The notes beneath the pieces were generated by a model. The model made no database searches. It was not told the origin of the DNA and worked only from the letters and a program-made list of their open reading frames with translations. This document shows, in pieces, positions 33,513 through 43,951 of a DNA stretch of 64,000 nucleotides. Source of the stretch: an uncultured Arenicella sp. (GTDB lineage Bacteria; Pseudomonadota; Gammaproteobacteria; Arenicellales; Arenicellaceae). The stretch lies in NCBI GenBank assembly GCA_938048185.1, contig CALIVT010000019.1, positions 1-64,000 of the forward strand, read 5' to 3'. The translations under genes were made by a program, and so were the position numbers. Numbering within the stretch: the stretch's first letter is position 1; each line of letters starts with the position of its first letter.

Positions 33513-36500
33513 TTAACTCCCACTCTTGAGCATGCGTTGCTGACGTTCGCGACTGCGTTCGAGCATTTTCTCTCGACGTTTCGCATCTCGCGTCTGTTGC
33601 TTAGTTTGACTGCGTTTGATCGAATCACTCCAATCAGTGGTTTTGCGTTGCTGCTCAGCACCGTAGGCTTTGCCAATTAAGAACGGCCCATGCAGCTCTT
33701 CTTCACCACGTGCGTTAACGTCACTGATCGCAAGTGCGGTAACGCCGAGCGCCGATGCGCTAAACGAGTAAGACACAACTTCTACCGAATCACCCTGCCC
33801 TGGGATTACGTCAGGGTTCAAACGCTGCCAGTCGTCTTCACCGACCTTGCCGTATAAATTAAAGCCTAAGTTACCGACCTCGGTTTGTGTCTGCCATTCG
33901 ATAAGCAATGTTTGCCCGACTAATTGGCTGGTGAATTTACCCAGCACAATTGGTAAGTCGGCAATGTCTTCTAAAGTGACAATTGTTGGAGCAACGCCAC
34001 CACCCGAGCCGTCGGTTGGGTCATTACCGCTGTTTGACTGATCGCTGACGGTGCTGCCATCGGGCGCGGTTGCCGCGCCATCGGCCACATTACGAAAGTC
34101 AGCGGGTAGCACCGGCAATAAAGCCGGGTTCGCACGTACCGAAAACACGACCTGAATAACATCGCCTACGCCAAGTGTGCCGCTACTGCCATCAAAGATA
34201 TTGCCCGCGCCGCCATCGAATGTGGCGTCAACATTGGGTAATTGTAAATCGAGATCACCCGCATCGCTTACCACGCTTACCACCGGTGCAGTTAGTACGC
34301 CGCCACTGGTGTCAGTTGCCGCTGAAGGTACATACGCCGCACCGAATTGGGTGACCAAGTCGTCAAACAACTCGAGATTAGTCAGGTCTACATCACCTGT
34401 ATTCTGAATCAGAATGGTGTATTCCACATCGAATGAAAAATCATCATTAAAGGCTAATAATGTCGCTGATTTAGCAAGGCCTAGCTCAGGGTTCGGGGTC
34501 GGTGGAGTAAACGGGGTTGGCACACCCGCATCATCCGGCCCCGCAGTATCCGGGTCGATGCCGTTGTCAGACACATCATTGGCTTCGTTTGAGCCTCCGC
34601 TGGCAGAATTCTGTGCCGGGTCAGGGAATACACAGCCGGCTGCATTCGGATCAAACTGAACGCTAAAACCCGACACGATTAGGCTGTCGCCCACACCAAT
34701 GGAGTCGGCCATCGCAATAATTGGGGCCGCACCAGAGACTGCGTTAACTGAATCAGCAAGCGGCGCAACATCATTTACCGAGACAATTCCGGCTTGCGCG
34801 ACACCGACATAGCAGGCGCCAAACTGCGCCGGAATATCATCTGAAATAGTCACGTTGTTTAGTGAAATATTGCCTAGGTTCTTGAGTTCAAAGTCGAAGC
34901 TTTGATCAAACGACCCGTCACTATTAAGCGTCGCCGTGCCCGCTGATTTAACCAAACTCATTGAGGGTGTTTGCACAACATCAGTCTCTTCTCGGTCAGT
35001 AGCGTTCTCTAAGCCACCACCCGGCGCAGTGCCCATCGCAGCGACTTCATTGATGACAACGCCTGCGTTCATCTCATCTTGGGTAACCGGTATTGAGGTA
35101 CACGAATACGCCCATTGTTCCGCAGCGGGCACCCCCCCTGCTCCGGCTGGCGACAACACATTATCGCTACCAACATCAGTGCTGGTATCGAGCGTCGCGA
35201 CGCCGCCAACGCATTTGGCGTCTTCGACAATAATCGTGTTGATACTGGTATTACCGGTGTTGGTAAGTACAAATGTATAGTCCAGCGTTTGATTAGCCGC
35301 AGTGGGCACCGACAGAGTTGACTTATCTATTTCCCAAGCGGGTGTTCGCGGCAGTAAGGTATTGGTTGGATCATCGTCGCCCGTACCGCCGTCGCCGCTG
35401 TTAGCAGTATCAGAATCATCGTCGACCGGATTGCCCGCTGGGTCTTGGCCTGAGCCATTGGCGGTATTTTGAACAGTACCCGCGTCTAAATCAGTTTGCG
35501 TGATCGCGTAGCCACAAGAGAACACCCACGTTTCCCCTACATCTAGAGACTGAGCAATGACGCCTGTATCACCGGACACATAGCCGCTTGAGAACGACAA
35601 TGGCGACGCAGGGGTTTGGCACTGAGCATCGGTAATTATCGGGTTGCTGATGGTGACGTTGCCTGAATTTCGTAAACTAAACGTATACGTCACTACTGAG
35701 CCCGCCGCGACTGGGGCCACAATGCTTGAGGTTTTTATTAGCTCAAGCATTGGGTCAGGCGCAACACCGGTCTCGACCGTGCTTGGCGGCACCGGAGGTA
35801 TGGTGCCGTTAGCTGGCTCGCCGTCGGCCGTAGCGGTGTTAGCGATAGCTGTTGTTGGGTCTGCAGCGGCCGCCATATTATCCAGATCTTGTTGCGAGAT
35901 TTCGTACGTCGCAGTAAACAGCTGGCTAGTGCCTGGGGCCAATTGTGCAACAGTCGGTGAGTAACCACTCAAGGCATTAGTGCCGGTCACACCATTAAAG
36001 GTTGGACCGAGATCAATTGGTGCAACGTTAGATATCGATACGTTACCGGTATTCTCCACCGTGTAGTTGTAGGTAATGATCGTGCCAGCAGTGACGTTTG
36101 CAGGAATCGTAAGCACCGACTTATCGATGCTCAACGACGGCTCAGGCGTGATCGGCACCATGCTGCCACTGGACGCTTCAGGCGGAGGAGGAACATCGCC
36201 CGGTGGGTCACCGGCTGCGGTAGCAGTATTCGATATACTTCCGGCGTCGATATCAATTTGAGTCAATTCATAGTCAGCAGTACACGTTACCCCGTCGCCC
36301 GCAGGCAGTGGGTCGGTATCGAGTACAAACGCGGTGGCCGTGCCGCTGAGCACACAATTAAAAGAGCCGTTGTTTGGCGAGGCAGTGATCAGCGGGTCAA
36401 GCAGCGACACCGTTTCAAAGGTCACGTTGCTCTCGTTAACGATATTAAAGGTAAATGTGACGCTGTCGCCGACATCGGTTGCGGTTAACAGTGTGCCGTC

Positions 36501-39500
36501 CGCATCACTAGGAATGCCAGCTACTTTATCTAAGGTAATCGCAGAGAAAAGCTGAGCTCTCACAACCGCCGAGCTGGTGCTGGACGGTACATCCAGACCT
36601 GAATCGACAGGCGGAGTGCCACTGCCGGTCGCGGTATTGGTTATTTCACCGCCAGCGTCAAGATCATCGCTTGTGAGCGCATACTGACACTCAAAGGTCC
36701 AGCTTTCTCCGGCGTCGAGTATTCCGTCCGAATTATCGTCGGTCAGTAAATCCAAGCCGTTGGTCGCGGTTAGCGGGCCCGCCGGAATTTGGCATTGACC
36801 ATCGTCCACCTGCGCGCCTGTCAAACTAACGTTACCCGTGTTCTCCAACACGAAGGTATAGGTAATTAAATCATTGGCAACCGGCGCGGGCACGGTTGGC
36901 AGTGGCAACGCGCTCTTCTCAAGTGCGATCGACGTCTTCTGGGTAAACGATGTGGTTTCTTCAACAACACCATTAACCGGCGTGCCTGCGGGGTCGCTAC
37001 TGGTTACCGTTGCTGTGTTCACAACGTTGCCATTATTAATATCGGTCTGCTCGATAGTGTACGTCGCTAAACAGACTACGCTGTCACCGACTGCAAGCAC
37101 CGACGAGGCATCACCTAGGTTAGTAAACGCATCGCCTGATGGACTCGCAACTGCGGGGCAGTTGACCGTAGTTAGGCTGTCGGCGACCAGTACATTATCC
37201 AGAGCAGTATTACCGGTATTTTCTACTGTAATTTCGTAGTCAACGGTGTCGCCGGGGTCGGTCAAAACTGGGTCAAGACCGAGCACGGTCGTTGGCGCCC
37301 CCGCTGTTTTCAAAATTTGCACCATCGGGTCACTGGTGATGGACGTCATTGCCACGGATGGCGGCGAGGTTACCGCGCCAGTATCTGGGTCTTGGCCTTG
37401 CGCTTCGGCACTATTTTCAACCGAGTTGAGGCCAGCTGCCACCGCGTTGTTGACATCAGTTTGGGTCAGCGTATAGGTGGCGCTACAAGTCGTCGACTGC
37501 ATCGGCAATAGGGTCGTCACAGGGCACGACACGCCAGTCCAATTGGCGGCGGTTCCAGCGTTTCCAGCAAATGTCGGGCCGGGGTCAACAACCGTCAACG
37601 CTGAAATGCTCACATTGCCCTCATTAGTAACGACAAACGAATAGCTAATGGTGTCGCCCGCATCGGTCGCACTGCTGATACCTCCAAGGCCGGTCGTCGG
37701 GGCCGCTGCGGTTTTTTCGATACTCAATTCCGCCATCGGTAAAATGGTCGTGGATTCCGTCGCTTGGTCCGGTGCAAGTGGCGGTGCGCTTGGCGGCGCG
37801 GAGCCGGTCACGTCAACGGTGTTGTCCACCATGCCGTCATCAACTTCGGTCTGCGTGACCGCGATCGATGTACATTCATAGGTCCATGTTTCGGGTGGCG
37901 ACAAAATCAAATCGGAACCGATATCACCGCTTATCAAGACTGGCGCAACCGCGCATTTTGCATCGACCACAGACACGGAGCTGATATCCACATTGCCCAA
38001 ATTTTCGAGCATGAATTGATAAATCAGGGTGTCCCCCGCTACGCTGGGCGTCGAGTTGGTGCCTTTGGTGATGTTCCAATCAGACACTTGATCCAGAGGT
38101 GTGTCGACACTCGCGTCGTCTTCAATTGTCGCGCCCGATGGATCTTGCCCTCCGCCGGTCGCCATATTGGCAACCGTTCCGGCATTGATATCTGCTTGTG
38201 AAATTGGGTAGGTACAACTAAAGCTCCACACCTCACCGACATCCAACGCGCCTGGTGTGGCACCGGTATCACCTGAATCAAAGCCACTGGTAAATGTCAG
38301 TACGGCGCCCGGCACAACGCAACGAGCGTCATTAATCACCGGGTTTTCAAGTGTCACATTGCCGGTATTGCTTAAGGTAAATGTGTAGTTGATATCCGCG
38401 CCAGCAATAACCGGCACCGGGGCTGTTGAATTTTTCGCCAACTCGACCAGTGGGTTGGGTGCTGCACCAGTTTCGGTCACACTCGGCTCAATGGTTGGTA
38501 AGGAACCGTTTTCAGGCACACCGGTCGCGCTGGCAGAATTATCAATCGCGGTTAACGGATCAACCGCCGCCGCAATATTATCAATATCGGTCTGCGATAA
38601 CTCGTAAGTCGCCATAAAGCTTTGAGACGTGTTGGGCTGAAGGCTAACCGGAGTCGGAACAAACGCCGACAAATTATTAGTGCCCGGCGCACCATTAAAA
38701 GTGGGCCCAGAGTCTACCGGCGTTACGCCGTCAATAGTGACATTGCCGGTATTTTCAACAACGACGGTATAGGTAATTAAGTTCCCTTGTGCAAGCGGCG
38801 CGGTCAAAGTACCCACCGATTTTTCAACCTCCAGATCAGGCATTGGCGCAATAGTAACCATGTTCGAGCTGCTGGCTTGAGGCGAATCAGCTTGTGGCAC
38901 GCTCGGTGGAGGCGTGCCGATAACGTCAGCGGTATTAGCAATCATCCCCGCATCAATATCCGGCTGGGTCACGCTATAGGTCGCCGTACACGTAACCGTA
39001 TCACCGGGCACCATTAAACTAATGCCCGCTGGGCAATCTATATTACCGCTATTCGGAGCAGCGGTTATTAACGGGTCGGTCACCATGACGTTGGTCAGTG
39101 TCACGTTGCCGGTGTTTTCAACTAGGAAACTATAGGCAATGGTATCGCCGACGTCAGTAGCAGTCGTCAGGTTTCCAGCGCTCACCGTTGGTAACGACGA
39201 TGACTTGTCTAGCGCGATTGCCGCATTTTGTTGTGCCTTGGCTAAGTTACTCGCTGTGTTGCTGGGGTCAGGCAAGCCCGAGCTCGGGGGCGGTGTTCCA
39301 GTGCCGGTAGCGGTATTAGCAACTTCACCATCATCAACGTCATCTTGGTCAATTGTGTATACGCACTCAAACTCCCATGTTTCGCCGGCTTCCATCTCAC
39401 CAACCGCACCGCCATCACCGCGTTGATAACCATTGGTAAAGGTGAGCGGACCAGCAGGCACTTCACAAATCGGGTCGGTTATTTGCGGTGACGTCAGGGT

Positions 39501-42500
39501 CACGTTACCCGTATTGGTCAACATGAACGTATAGGTAATCGGGTCACCGTCGTTCGCAGGGTCAGGTAACGGAGTAGCAGACTTAGTCAACGCCACTGAC
39601 GTCTTCTGGGTGAACCCTGAGTCAACCACGCTGGTGTCACCGACGCCGACTCCCGTCGGGTCCGTACTCGCGACGGTAGCGGTGTTTTGTACCCCGCCGG
39701 CGTCTAGGTCAGTTTGTTCTAATACATACTCGGCGGTACACACAACGCCATCGCCCACTAAGAGCTCGGCACTGCCATCATTAATGAAAGGATTGCCTAA
39801 GTTAGTCGTTGCTGGGCACGTTACCGCTGCGATCGAATCAGTTACTAGCACGTTGCTCAACGTGGTATTGCCGGTGTTGTCCACTGCCAGTTGATAAGCA
39901 ATGCTGTCACCCGGGTCGACCAGTGTTGCGTCCGCGCCATTCGTCGTGGTTGGTGCCGACGCCGACTTGGCGATTTCAATCGAGGCGTCATTCGCGATGG
40001 TTGCGTTCGCAGTCGCGTCTGGTGAGTTGACTGGGTTATCAGCAGGGTCTTGTCCAGTGGCCGTTGCGGTGTTCTCTACCGCATTCGCGCCACCGATGAT
40101 CGCGTTGTCGACATCAGCCTGCGACAGTGTATAGGTCGCGGTACACGTGGTCATTTGACCAGGGTCTAAGGCAGTAAGTGGACAATTAATGGCGGACAAG
40201 CTGCCGCTGCCTGCGGCGCTGTTAAAGGTCGGCCCACTGTCATCGATACTCAGCATATCAATCGTCACGTCACCTGAGTTAGTGACCTCGAAACTATATG
40301 CAATGGTGTCGTCGGCATCGGTCGCCGCGGTATTTAAACCGAGGCCCACCGTAGGCACACCGGCCGATTTCGCAACCTCTAACGTTGCGTCTAGCGTAAA
40401 ACCGGTTACCGCCGTACTGTCTGGCACGGTCGGCAGCGTGCCGCCGGTTGGTTCGCCAGTTGCTGACGCGATGTTTTCAATCGCGGTTGTGGTGTCAGCC
40501 GCCGCAAACATATTATCAATATCTTGCTGCGACAATACGTAGCTTGCCGTCACCGTAACTGGAACTGGCGCCGCGGGTGGTACAGCGGGCAACAGTGTCA
40601 CCGTCGCTGGAGAAAAACCACTCAACGAATTAGTTCCCACAACGCCGTTAAATGTTGGGCCACTATCAGTTGGAACCGCATTATTGATTGTCACATTACC
40701 CGTGTTTACTAATTCATATTCGTAGGTAATAGTGTCGCCGGCTTGCGAAAACACCGGCGCGGCGGCCACGGACTTAGCCACGGTCATTGACGGGTCTGGT
40801 AGAAACCCGGTTTCTACCGTGCTGTCGGGCACGGTCGGTAACGGCGCAGCGCCAACAGGGTCACCGCTGGCACTGGCGGTATTATCAATCGCGGTCAGTG
40901 GGTCTGCCGCTGCCGCCATATTATCGACATCGTCTTGTTGCAACTGATAAGTGGCAGTAAAAACTAGATTTTCCTGAGGTGCAATACTGGCCGCAGGTGG
41001 CGTAAAGCCTGAAAGCGTACCCGCCGCGGCGATACCATTAAACGTTGGCCCAGCGTCAGTCGGCACAACGCTGTCAACGGTAATATTGCCGGTATTGGTA
41101 ACCGTATATTCGTACGTAATAGTGTCGCCGGCCGCACTAAAGCTGGTTGCCGCACTAACGCCTTTAACTACCGTAAGACTTGGCATCGGCGCGAAGCCGG
41201 TTTCAACGGTGCTGTCTATGACTGGCGCTAAAACTCCATCGACTGGGTCGCCAACAGCGCTCGCGGTATTGTCTATCGCGGTCAGTGGGTCACCGGCAGC
41301 GGCCATTAGGTCTACGTCAACTTGATTTAATAAGTACGTTGCGGTGAATACTTGCGAATTGCCTGGCGTGATCGTGACCGAAGGCGGAGAGAAGCCGACC
41401 AAGGCGTTAACCCCGGGAAACCCATTGAAGGTTGGCCCGCTGTCAGTAGGCATTACATTTTCAATGTCTACATTACCCACGTTGCTAATTAGATAACTGT
41501 ACGTAATCGTGTCACCCGCCGCGTCGAAACTGGTATCCGGACTGATCGATTTCTGTATTGTCAACTCAGGAACTGGAGGCTCCGAGACGGTGAAGGTGAA
41601 GGTTAATTGGTCACGCGACGAGCAAACACTTTCGTTCGCGAGCGCGGTACTGGTTTCGTTGGTTAGAATCGCCCCCGGCGCCACGCTTGCGTCAACTTGG
41701 GCGACCACGGTTAATGTACGATCAACGCCAACCGGCACATTGACATCGGTCCACGATATTGTTTCAGGTGGGCCTGCACTGGTCGTCACGATGCCGTTGT
41801 CTGCGCTCGCCGATACCAAATTCAAACCTGGCGGCAAAGTATCAATAAGGTTGCCGCCGGTTGCGTTTTCAGGGCCAGCATTCGACATAATGATTTCGAA
41901 CGTAATAAACTCACCTGGCTCGGGCGACGCCAGGCTGCCGGGTGCCAACTGCTTAATCGTGGCCATTTCAACTAAGTTGATTGCAACTCGGGTACCGTCA
42001 AACGGTACGTCACCGTCTGCATCGTGCACAAACCAACGGCCACCGGTGGTCGCGAAGTAATTCACTACCCAACTCGATATTCCGTTCCAGGAGTACTGTA
42101 AATAACCTTCTTGCTGATTACCATTTTGATTCTGTGTGCCCTCACCAAGAATGTTACCGCCGGACTCCGAGACTCGAATATTGGTCTGACATTGCGTATT
42201 AGTATTGGCGTTACACACGCCCCCGTTCGGCAAGCCAAAATCACCGTTGATCGTATACGATGTGAGCCCAGCGCACGCCGCAGAAACACTTTCAATGGGG
42301 CTACCGTTGCTGCCATCAATATCGGTGATTAGAAAGTTAGGGTCGGCCAGAATAGGCGCGCCGGTAGCGGCGTTGAATACTTCCCATAACACGCTGGAGT
42401 CAAGCGTGCCGGTATTGGCTCTGACCACCGGGTTGTCACCGCTGGTAAAAAAACTGACCGTGTCTCCGGCTGAAATTGAGGTAAGCGTGGCACGTAAGCT

Positions 42501-42707
42501 GATCGGAGTGCCATTGACCGACCCAGCATTTGGCCAAAATTGGGAGGTACCGGCCACCCCGGTGGTGACGGTAGGCGGCGCGTTCGATATTGAAATCAGT
42601 GTTTGCCCGTGCGCCACTGCCGCAAAAACACTATAGAGTGCGAAAAATACTGCGAATTTTAGGCTTAGCACCAGTTTCTTATATACGCTCTGACTCGTTC
42701 TTTCCAC
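33513..42707 (-). CDS. Giant secreted DUF11-repeat protein
   Basis: 3064 residues with a signal peptide (SLKFAVFFALYSVFAAVAHG). A unique N-terminal region (about 35-250) is followed by one DUF11 domain (SNAGPENATGGNLIDTLPPG) and then about 19 related modules of 100-135 residues. Each opens with a pattern like L-x-V-x-K-S, then G-D-x-I-x-Y-x-x-x-x-N-T-G-N-V (for example GDTITYEYTVTNTGNITVD). Almost no Cys-rich or catalytic segment is seen. The C-terminal ~150 residues change style: FTSQLVGQTLLIEWQTQTEV, GNLGFNLYGK, ending in a very basic tail (RREKMLERSRERQQRML). The gene heads an operon with the C25 peptidase and rhodanese. A long cell-surface adhesin or fibre cut by the peptidase is the likely role. 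Confidence 0.85.
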   Translation of the reverse strand: MERTSQSVYKKLVLSLKFAVFFALYSVFAAVAHGQTLISISNAPPTVTTGVAGTSQFWPNAGSVNGTPISLRATLTSISAGDTVSFFTSGDNPVVRANTGTLDSSVLWEVFNAATGAPILADPNFLITDIDGSNGSPIESVSAACAGLTSYTINGDFGLPNGGVCNANTNTQCQTNIRVSESGGNILGEGTQNQNGNQQEGYLQYSWNGISSWVVNYFATTGGRWFVHDADGDVPFDGTRVAINLVEMATIKQLAPGSLASPEPGEFITFEIIMSNAGPENATGGNLIDTLPPGLNLVSASADNGIVTTSAGPPETISWTDVNVPVGVDRTLTVVAQVDASVAPGAILTNETSTALANESVCSSRDQLTFTFTVSEPPVPELTIQKSISPDTSFDAAGDTITYSYLISNVGNVDIENVMPTDSGPTFNGFPGVNALVGFSPPSVTITPGNSQVFTATYLLNQVDVDLMAAAGDPLTAIDNTASAVGDPVDGVLAPVIDSTVETGFAPMPSLTVVKGVSAATSFSAAGDTITYEYTVTNTGNITVDSVVPTDAGPTFNGIAAAGTLSGFTPPAASIAPQENLVFTATYQLQQDDVDNMAAAADPLTAIDNTASASGDPVGAAPLPTVPDSTVETGFLPDPSMTVAKSVAAAPVFSQAGDTITYEYELVNTGNVTINNAVPTDSGPTFNGVVGTNSLSGFSPATVTLLPAVPPAAPVPVTVTASYVLSQQDIDNMFAAADTTTAIENIASATGEPTGGTLPTVPDSTAVTGFTLDATLEVAKSAGVPTVGLGLNTAATDADDTIAYSFEVTNSGDVTIDMLSIDDSGPTFNSAAGSGSLSAINCPLTALDPGQMTTCTATYTLSQADVDNAIIGGANAVENTATATGQDPADNPVNSPDATANATIANDASIEIAKSASAPTTTNGADATLVDPGDSIAYQLAVDNTGNTTLSNVLVTDSIAAVTCPATTNLGNPFINDGSAELLVGDGVVCTAEYVLEQTDLDAGGVQNTATVASTDPTGVGVGDTSVVDSGFTQKTSVALTKSATPLPDPANDGDPITYTFMLTNTGNVTLTSPQITDPICEVPAGPLTFTNGYQRGDGGAVGEMEAGETWEFECVYTIDQDDVDDGEVANTATGTGTPPPSSGLPDPSNTASNLAKAQQNAAIALDKSSSLPTVSAGNLTTATDVGDTIAYSFLVENTGNVTLTNVMVTDPLITAAPNSGNIDCPAGISLMVPGDTVTCTATYSVTQPDIDAGMIANTADVIGTPPPSVPQADSPQASSSNMVTIAPMPDLEVEKSVGTLTAPLAQGNLITYTVVVENTGNVTIDGVTPVDSGPTFNGAPGTNNLSAFVPTPVSLQPNTSQSFMATYELSQTDIDNIAAAVDPLTAIDNSASATGVPENGSLPTIEPSVTETGAAPNPLVELAKNSTAPVPVIAGADINYTFTLSNTGNVTLENPVINDARCVVPGAVLTFTSGFDSGDTGATPGALDVGEVWSFSCTYPISQADINAGTVANMATGGGQDPSGATIEDDASVDTPLDQVSDWNITKGTNSTPSVAGDTLIYQFMLENLGNVDISSVSVVDAKCAVAPVLISGDIGSDLILSPPETWTYECTSIAVTQTEVDDGMVDNTVDVTGSAPPSAPPLAPDQATESTTILPMAELSIEKTAAAPTTGLGGISSATDAGDTISYSFVVTNEGNVSISALTVVDPGPTFAGNAGTAANWTGVSCPVTTLLPMQSTTCSATYTLTQTDVNNAVAAGLNSVENSAEAQGQDPDTGAVTSPPSVAMTSITSDPMVQILKTAGAPTTVLGLDPVLTDPGDTVDYEITVENTGNTALDNVLVADSLTTVNCPAVASPSGDAFTNLGDASSVLAVGDSVVCLATYTIEQTDINNGNVVNTATVTSSDPAGTPVNGVVEETTSFTQKTSIALEKSALPLPTVPAPVANDLITYTFVLENTGNVSLTGAQVDDGQCQIPAGPLTATNGLDLLTDDNSDGILDAGESWTFECQYALTSDDLDAGGEITNTATGSGTPPVDSGLDVPSSTSSAVVRAQLFSAITLDKVAGIPSDADGTLLTATDVGDSVTFTFNIVNESNVTFETVSLLDPLITASPNNGSFNCVLSGTATAFVLDTDPLPAGDGVTCTADYELTQIDIDAGSISNTATAAGDPPGDVPPPPEASSGSMVPITPEPSLSIDKSVLTIPANVTAGTIITYNYTVENTGNVSISNVAPIDLGPTFNGVTGTNALSGYSPTVAQLAPGTSQLFTATYEISQQDLDNMAAAADPTTAIANTATADGEPANGTIPPVPPSTVETGVAPDPMLELIKTSSIVAPVAAGSVVTYTFSLRNSGNVTISNPIITDAQCQTPASPLSFSSGYVSGDTGVIAQSLDVGETWVFSCGYAITQTDLDAGTVQNTANGSGQDPAGNPVDDDSDTANSGDGGTGDDDPTNTLLPRTPAWEIDKSTLSVPTAANQTLDYTFVLTNTGNTSINTIIVEDAKCVGGVATLDTSTDVGSDNVLSPAGAGGVPAAEQWAYSCTSIPVTQDEMNAGVVINEVAAMGTAPGGGLENATDREETDVVQTPSMSLVKSAGTATLNSDGSFDQSFDFELKNLGNISLNNVTISDDIPAQFGACYVGVAQAGIVSVNDVAPLADSVNAVSGAAPIIAMADSIGVGDSLIVSGFSVQFDPNAAGCVFPDPAQNSASGGSNEANDVSDNGIDPDTAGPDDAGVPTPFTPPTPNPELGLAKSATLLAFNDDFSFDVEYTILIQNTGDVDLTNLELFDDLVTQFGAAYVPSAATDTSGGVLTAPVVSVVSDAGDLDLQLPNVDATFDGGAGNIFDGSSGTLGVGDVIQVVFSVRANPALLPVLPADFRNVADGAATAPDGSTVSDQSNSGNDPTDGSGGGVAPTIVTLEDIADLPIVLGKFTSQLVGQTLLIEWQTQTEVGNLGFNLYGKVGEDDWQRLNPDVIPGQGDSVEVVSYSFSASALGVTALAISDVNARGEEELHGPFLIGKAYGAEQQRKTTDWSDSIKRSQTKQQTRDAKRREKMLERSRERQQRMLKSGS
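35000..40400 (-). repeat. Seven-module block duplicated in the giant protein
   Basis: Modules 4-10 (minus strand, from about 40400 to 37745) and modules 11-17 (about 37740 to 35000) match one by one in the same order. Each pair shares features absent from other modules: PTVGLGL/PTTGLGG; DPGDSIAYQ/DPGDTVDYE; KTSVALTKSATPLP/KTSIALEKSALPLP; DVGDTIAYSF/DVGDSVTFTF with PLITAAPNSG/PLITASPNNG; SGPTFNG/LGPTFNG; ARCVVPGA/AQCQTPAS; SDWNITK/PAWEIDK. The spacing between partners is about 2.66-2.74 kb. Boundaries are approximate. Confidence 0.75.
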
Positions 42708-43108
42708 TGAAACACTCTCGCTATAATGAGGTCAAAATTGTCCTCTGCATCAGAAACCGCTTATTTCAATACTCGACTTTAGAGTCGAGCACACACAATA
42801 GTAAGCGGTCAATTAAACGTGGCCCCAAACTTTAGCCACACGTTATCCAACAAAGGATACCATCCGAAAACCGTGGACGCAGCTTTAAATAGTTCCGTTA
42901 AACTGCTGTTTTAGCATATTTAAACCTTTTTTACATTTGCCCCTTTCGCCGCCGCCTGAGGAAAATGTAATCACAATAACCACGCTTTTCGTCGGCCGCC
43001 CCTTCACAGCGAGCCCTATTCAGCCTCGGATTTGTGACCAACAACAGACATAACAATGGTAATCTTTTGTCTATTTCCTCGAAGAACTAACCTGACCACG
43101 ATCACACC
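42708..43108. promoter_or_regulatory. Control region of the giant-protein operon and yaaA
   Basis: About 400 bases between divergent genes. The main feature is a perfect inverted repeat CTCGACT-TTAG-AGTCGAG at 42772-42789, 65-82 bases upstream of the giant protein's start. It could be an operator or a 5'-leader hairpin. No consensus sigma-70 pair stands out on either strand. Confidence 0.45.
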
Positions 43109-43879
43109 ATGTTAATTTTAATTTCACCCGCTAAAACACTTGACTTTGAAACACCGCCAACAGCGCCTACTCACACGCAACCAAGCATGTTGTCGCAAAG
43201 CGAAAAACTAATAGACATACTCACTACAAAGTCGCCGACTGACATCGAAAACCTGATGAAAATCAGCCCAAAACTCGCTGAGTTAAACGTTGACCGATAT
43301 CATAAATGGTGTCGCCCGTTTACCAAAAAAAACTCGAAGCAGGCGATATTGGCATTCAAAGGTGACGTTTACACCGGCCTCGAGGCAGACCAGTTCACTC
43401 ACCAAGACTTTAGCTATGCGCAAGACCACTTACGTATCCTCTCTGGCTTGTATGGCGTGCTTCGTCCGCTCGACCTAATACAGCCCTATCGCCTTGAAAT
43501 GGGGATCAAACTCGAGAACCCCTTGGGTAAAAACTTATATGAGTATTGGGGCGAAAGCATTACCGAAAAAGTAAACAAGCAGTTAAAAGCGATAAAGTCT
43601 GATTTGGTACTAAATTTAGCGTCCAATGAGTATTTCAAATCGGTCAAGCTCAAAGCGCTAACAGCGGACGTCGTTACCCCAGTTTTTAAAGACTGGAAAA
43701 ATGGCCAATATAAAATGATCAGCTTTTACGCAAAAAAGGCACGTGGCGTCATGTCTGCCTGGGTTATTCAAAATCAAATCGAAGACCTTGATAGCCTTAT
43801 AAAGTTCAAACAAGACGGCTACAAGTACAGTGCCAGAGACTCAGACGCACTTAACCCGGTGTTTCTGCGCAAACAATAG
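43109..43879 (+). CDS. yaaA: Peroxide stress protein YaaA
   Basis: 256 residues, full length for the DUF328/YaaA family. Conserved opening LILISPAKTLDFETP, then FKGDVYTGL, LRILSGLYGVLRPLDLIQPY and RLEMGIKL, and the end segment FYAKKARGVMSAWVIQNQI. In E. coli YaaA is induced by OxyR and limits free iron and DNA damage under H2O2. It is a cytoplasmic DNA-binding protein with a cantaloupe-like fold. The start is ATG with a weak ribosome site. Convergent with the truncated haemoglobin gene. Confidence 0.95.
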   Translation: MLILISPAKTLDFETPPTAPTHTQPSMLSQSEKLIDILTTKSPTDIENLMKISPKLAELNVDRYHKWCRPFTKKNSKQAILAFKGDVYTGLEADQFTHQDFSYAQDHLRILSGLYGVLRPLDLIQPYRLEMGIKLENPLGKNLYEYWGESITEKVNKQLKAIKSDLVLNLASNEYFKSVKLKALTADVVTPVFKDWKNGQYKMISFYAKKARGVMSAWVIQNQIEDLDSLIKFKQDGYKYSARDSDALNPVFLRKQ

Positions 43880-43951
43880 CCTATTTCTAGATGCAATTTT
43901 AAACACGGACGTACCCAATAAGTGCCGAATACTCGTCGAGCACTGGAGACG

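Noticed and set aside
35000-42700. Many plus-strand frames of 60-180 codons opposite the giant gene
   Set aside because: They are shadows of the repetitive, GC-rich minus-strand gene; they repeat with its modules and have no domain or start signals of their own.
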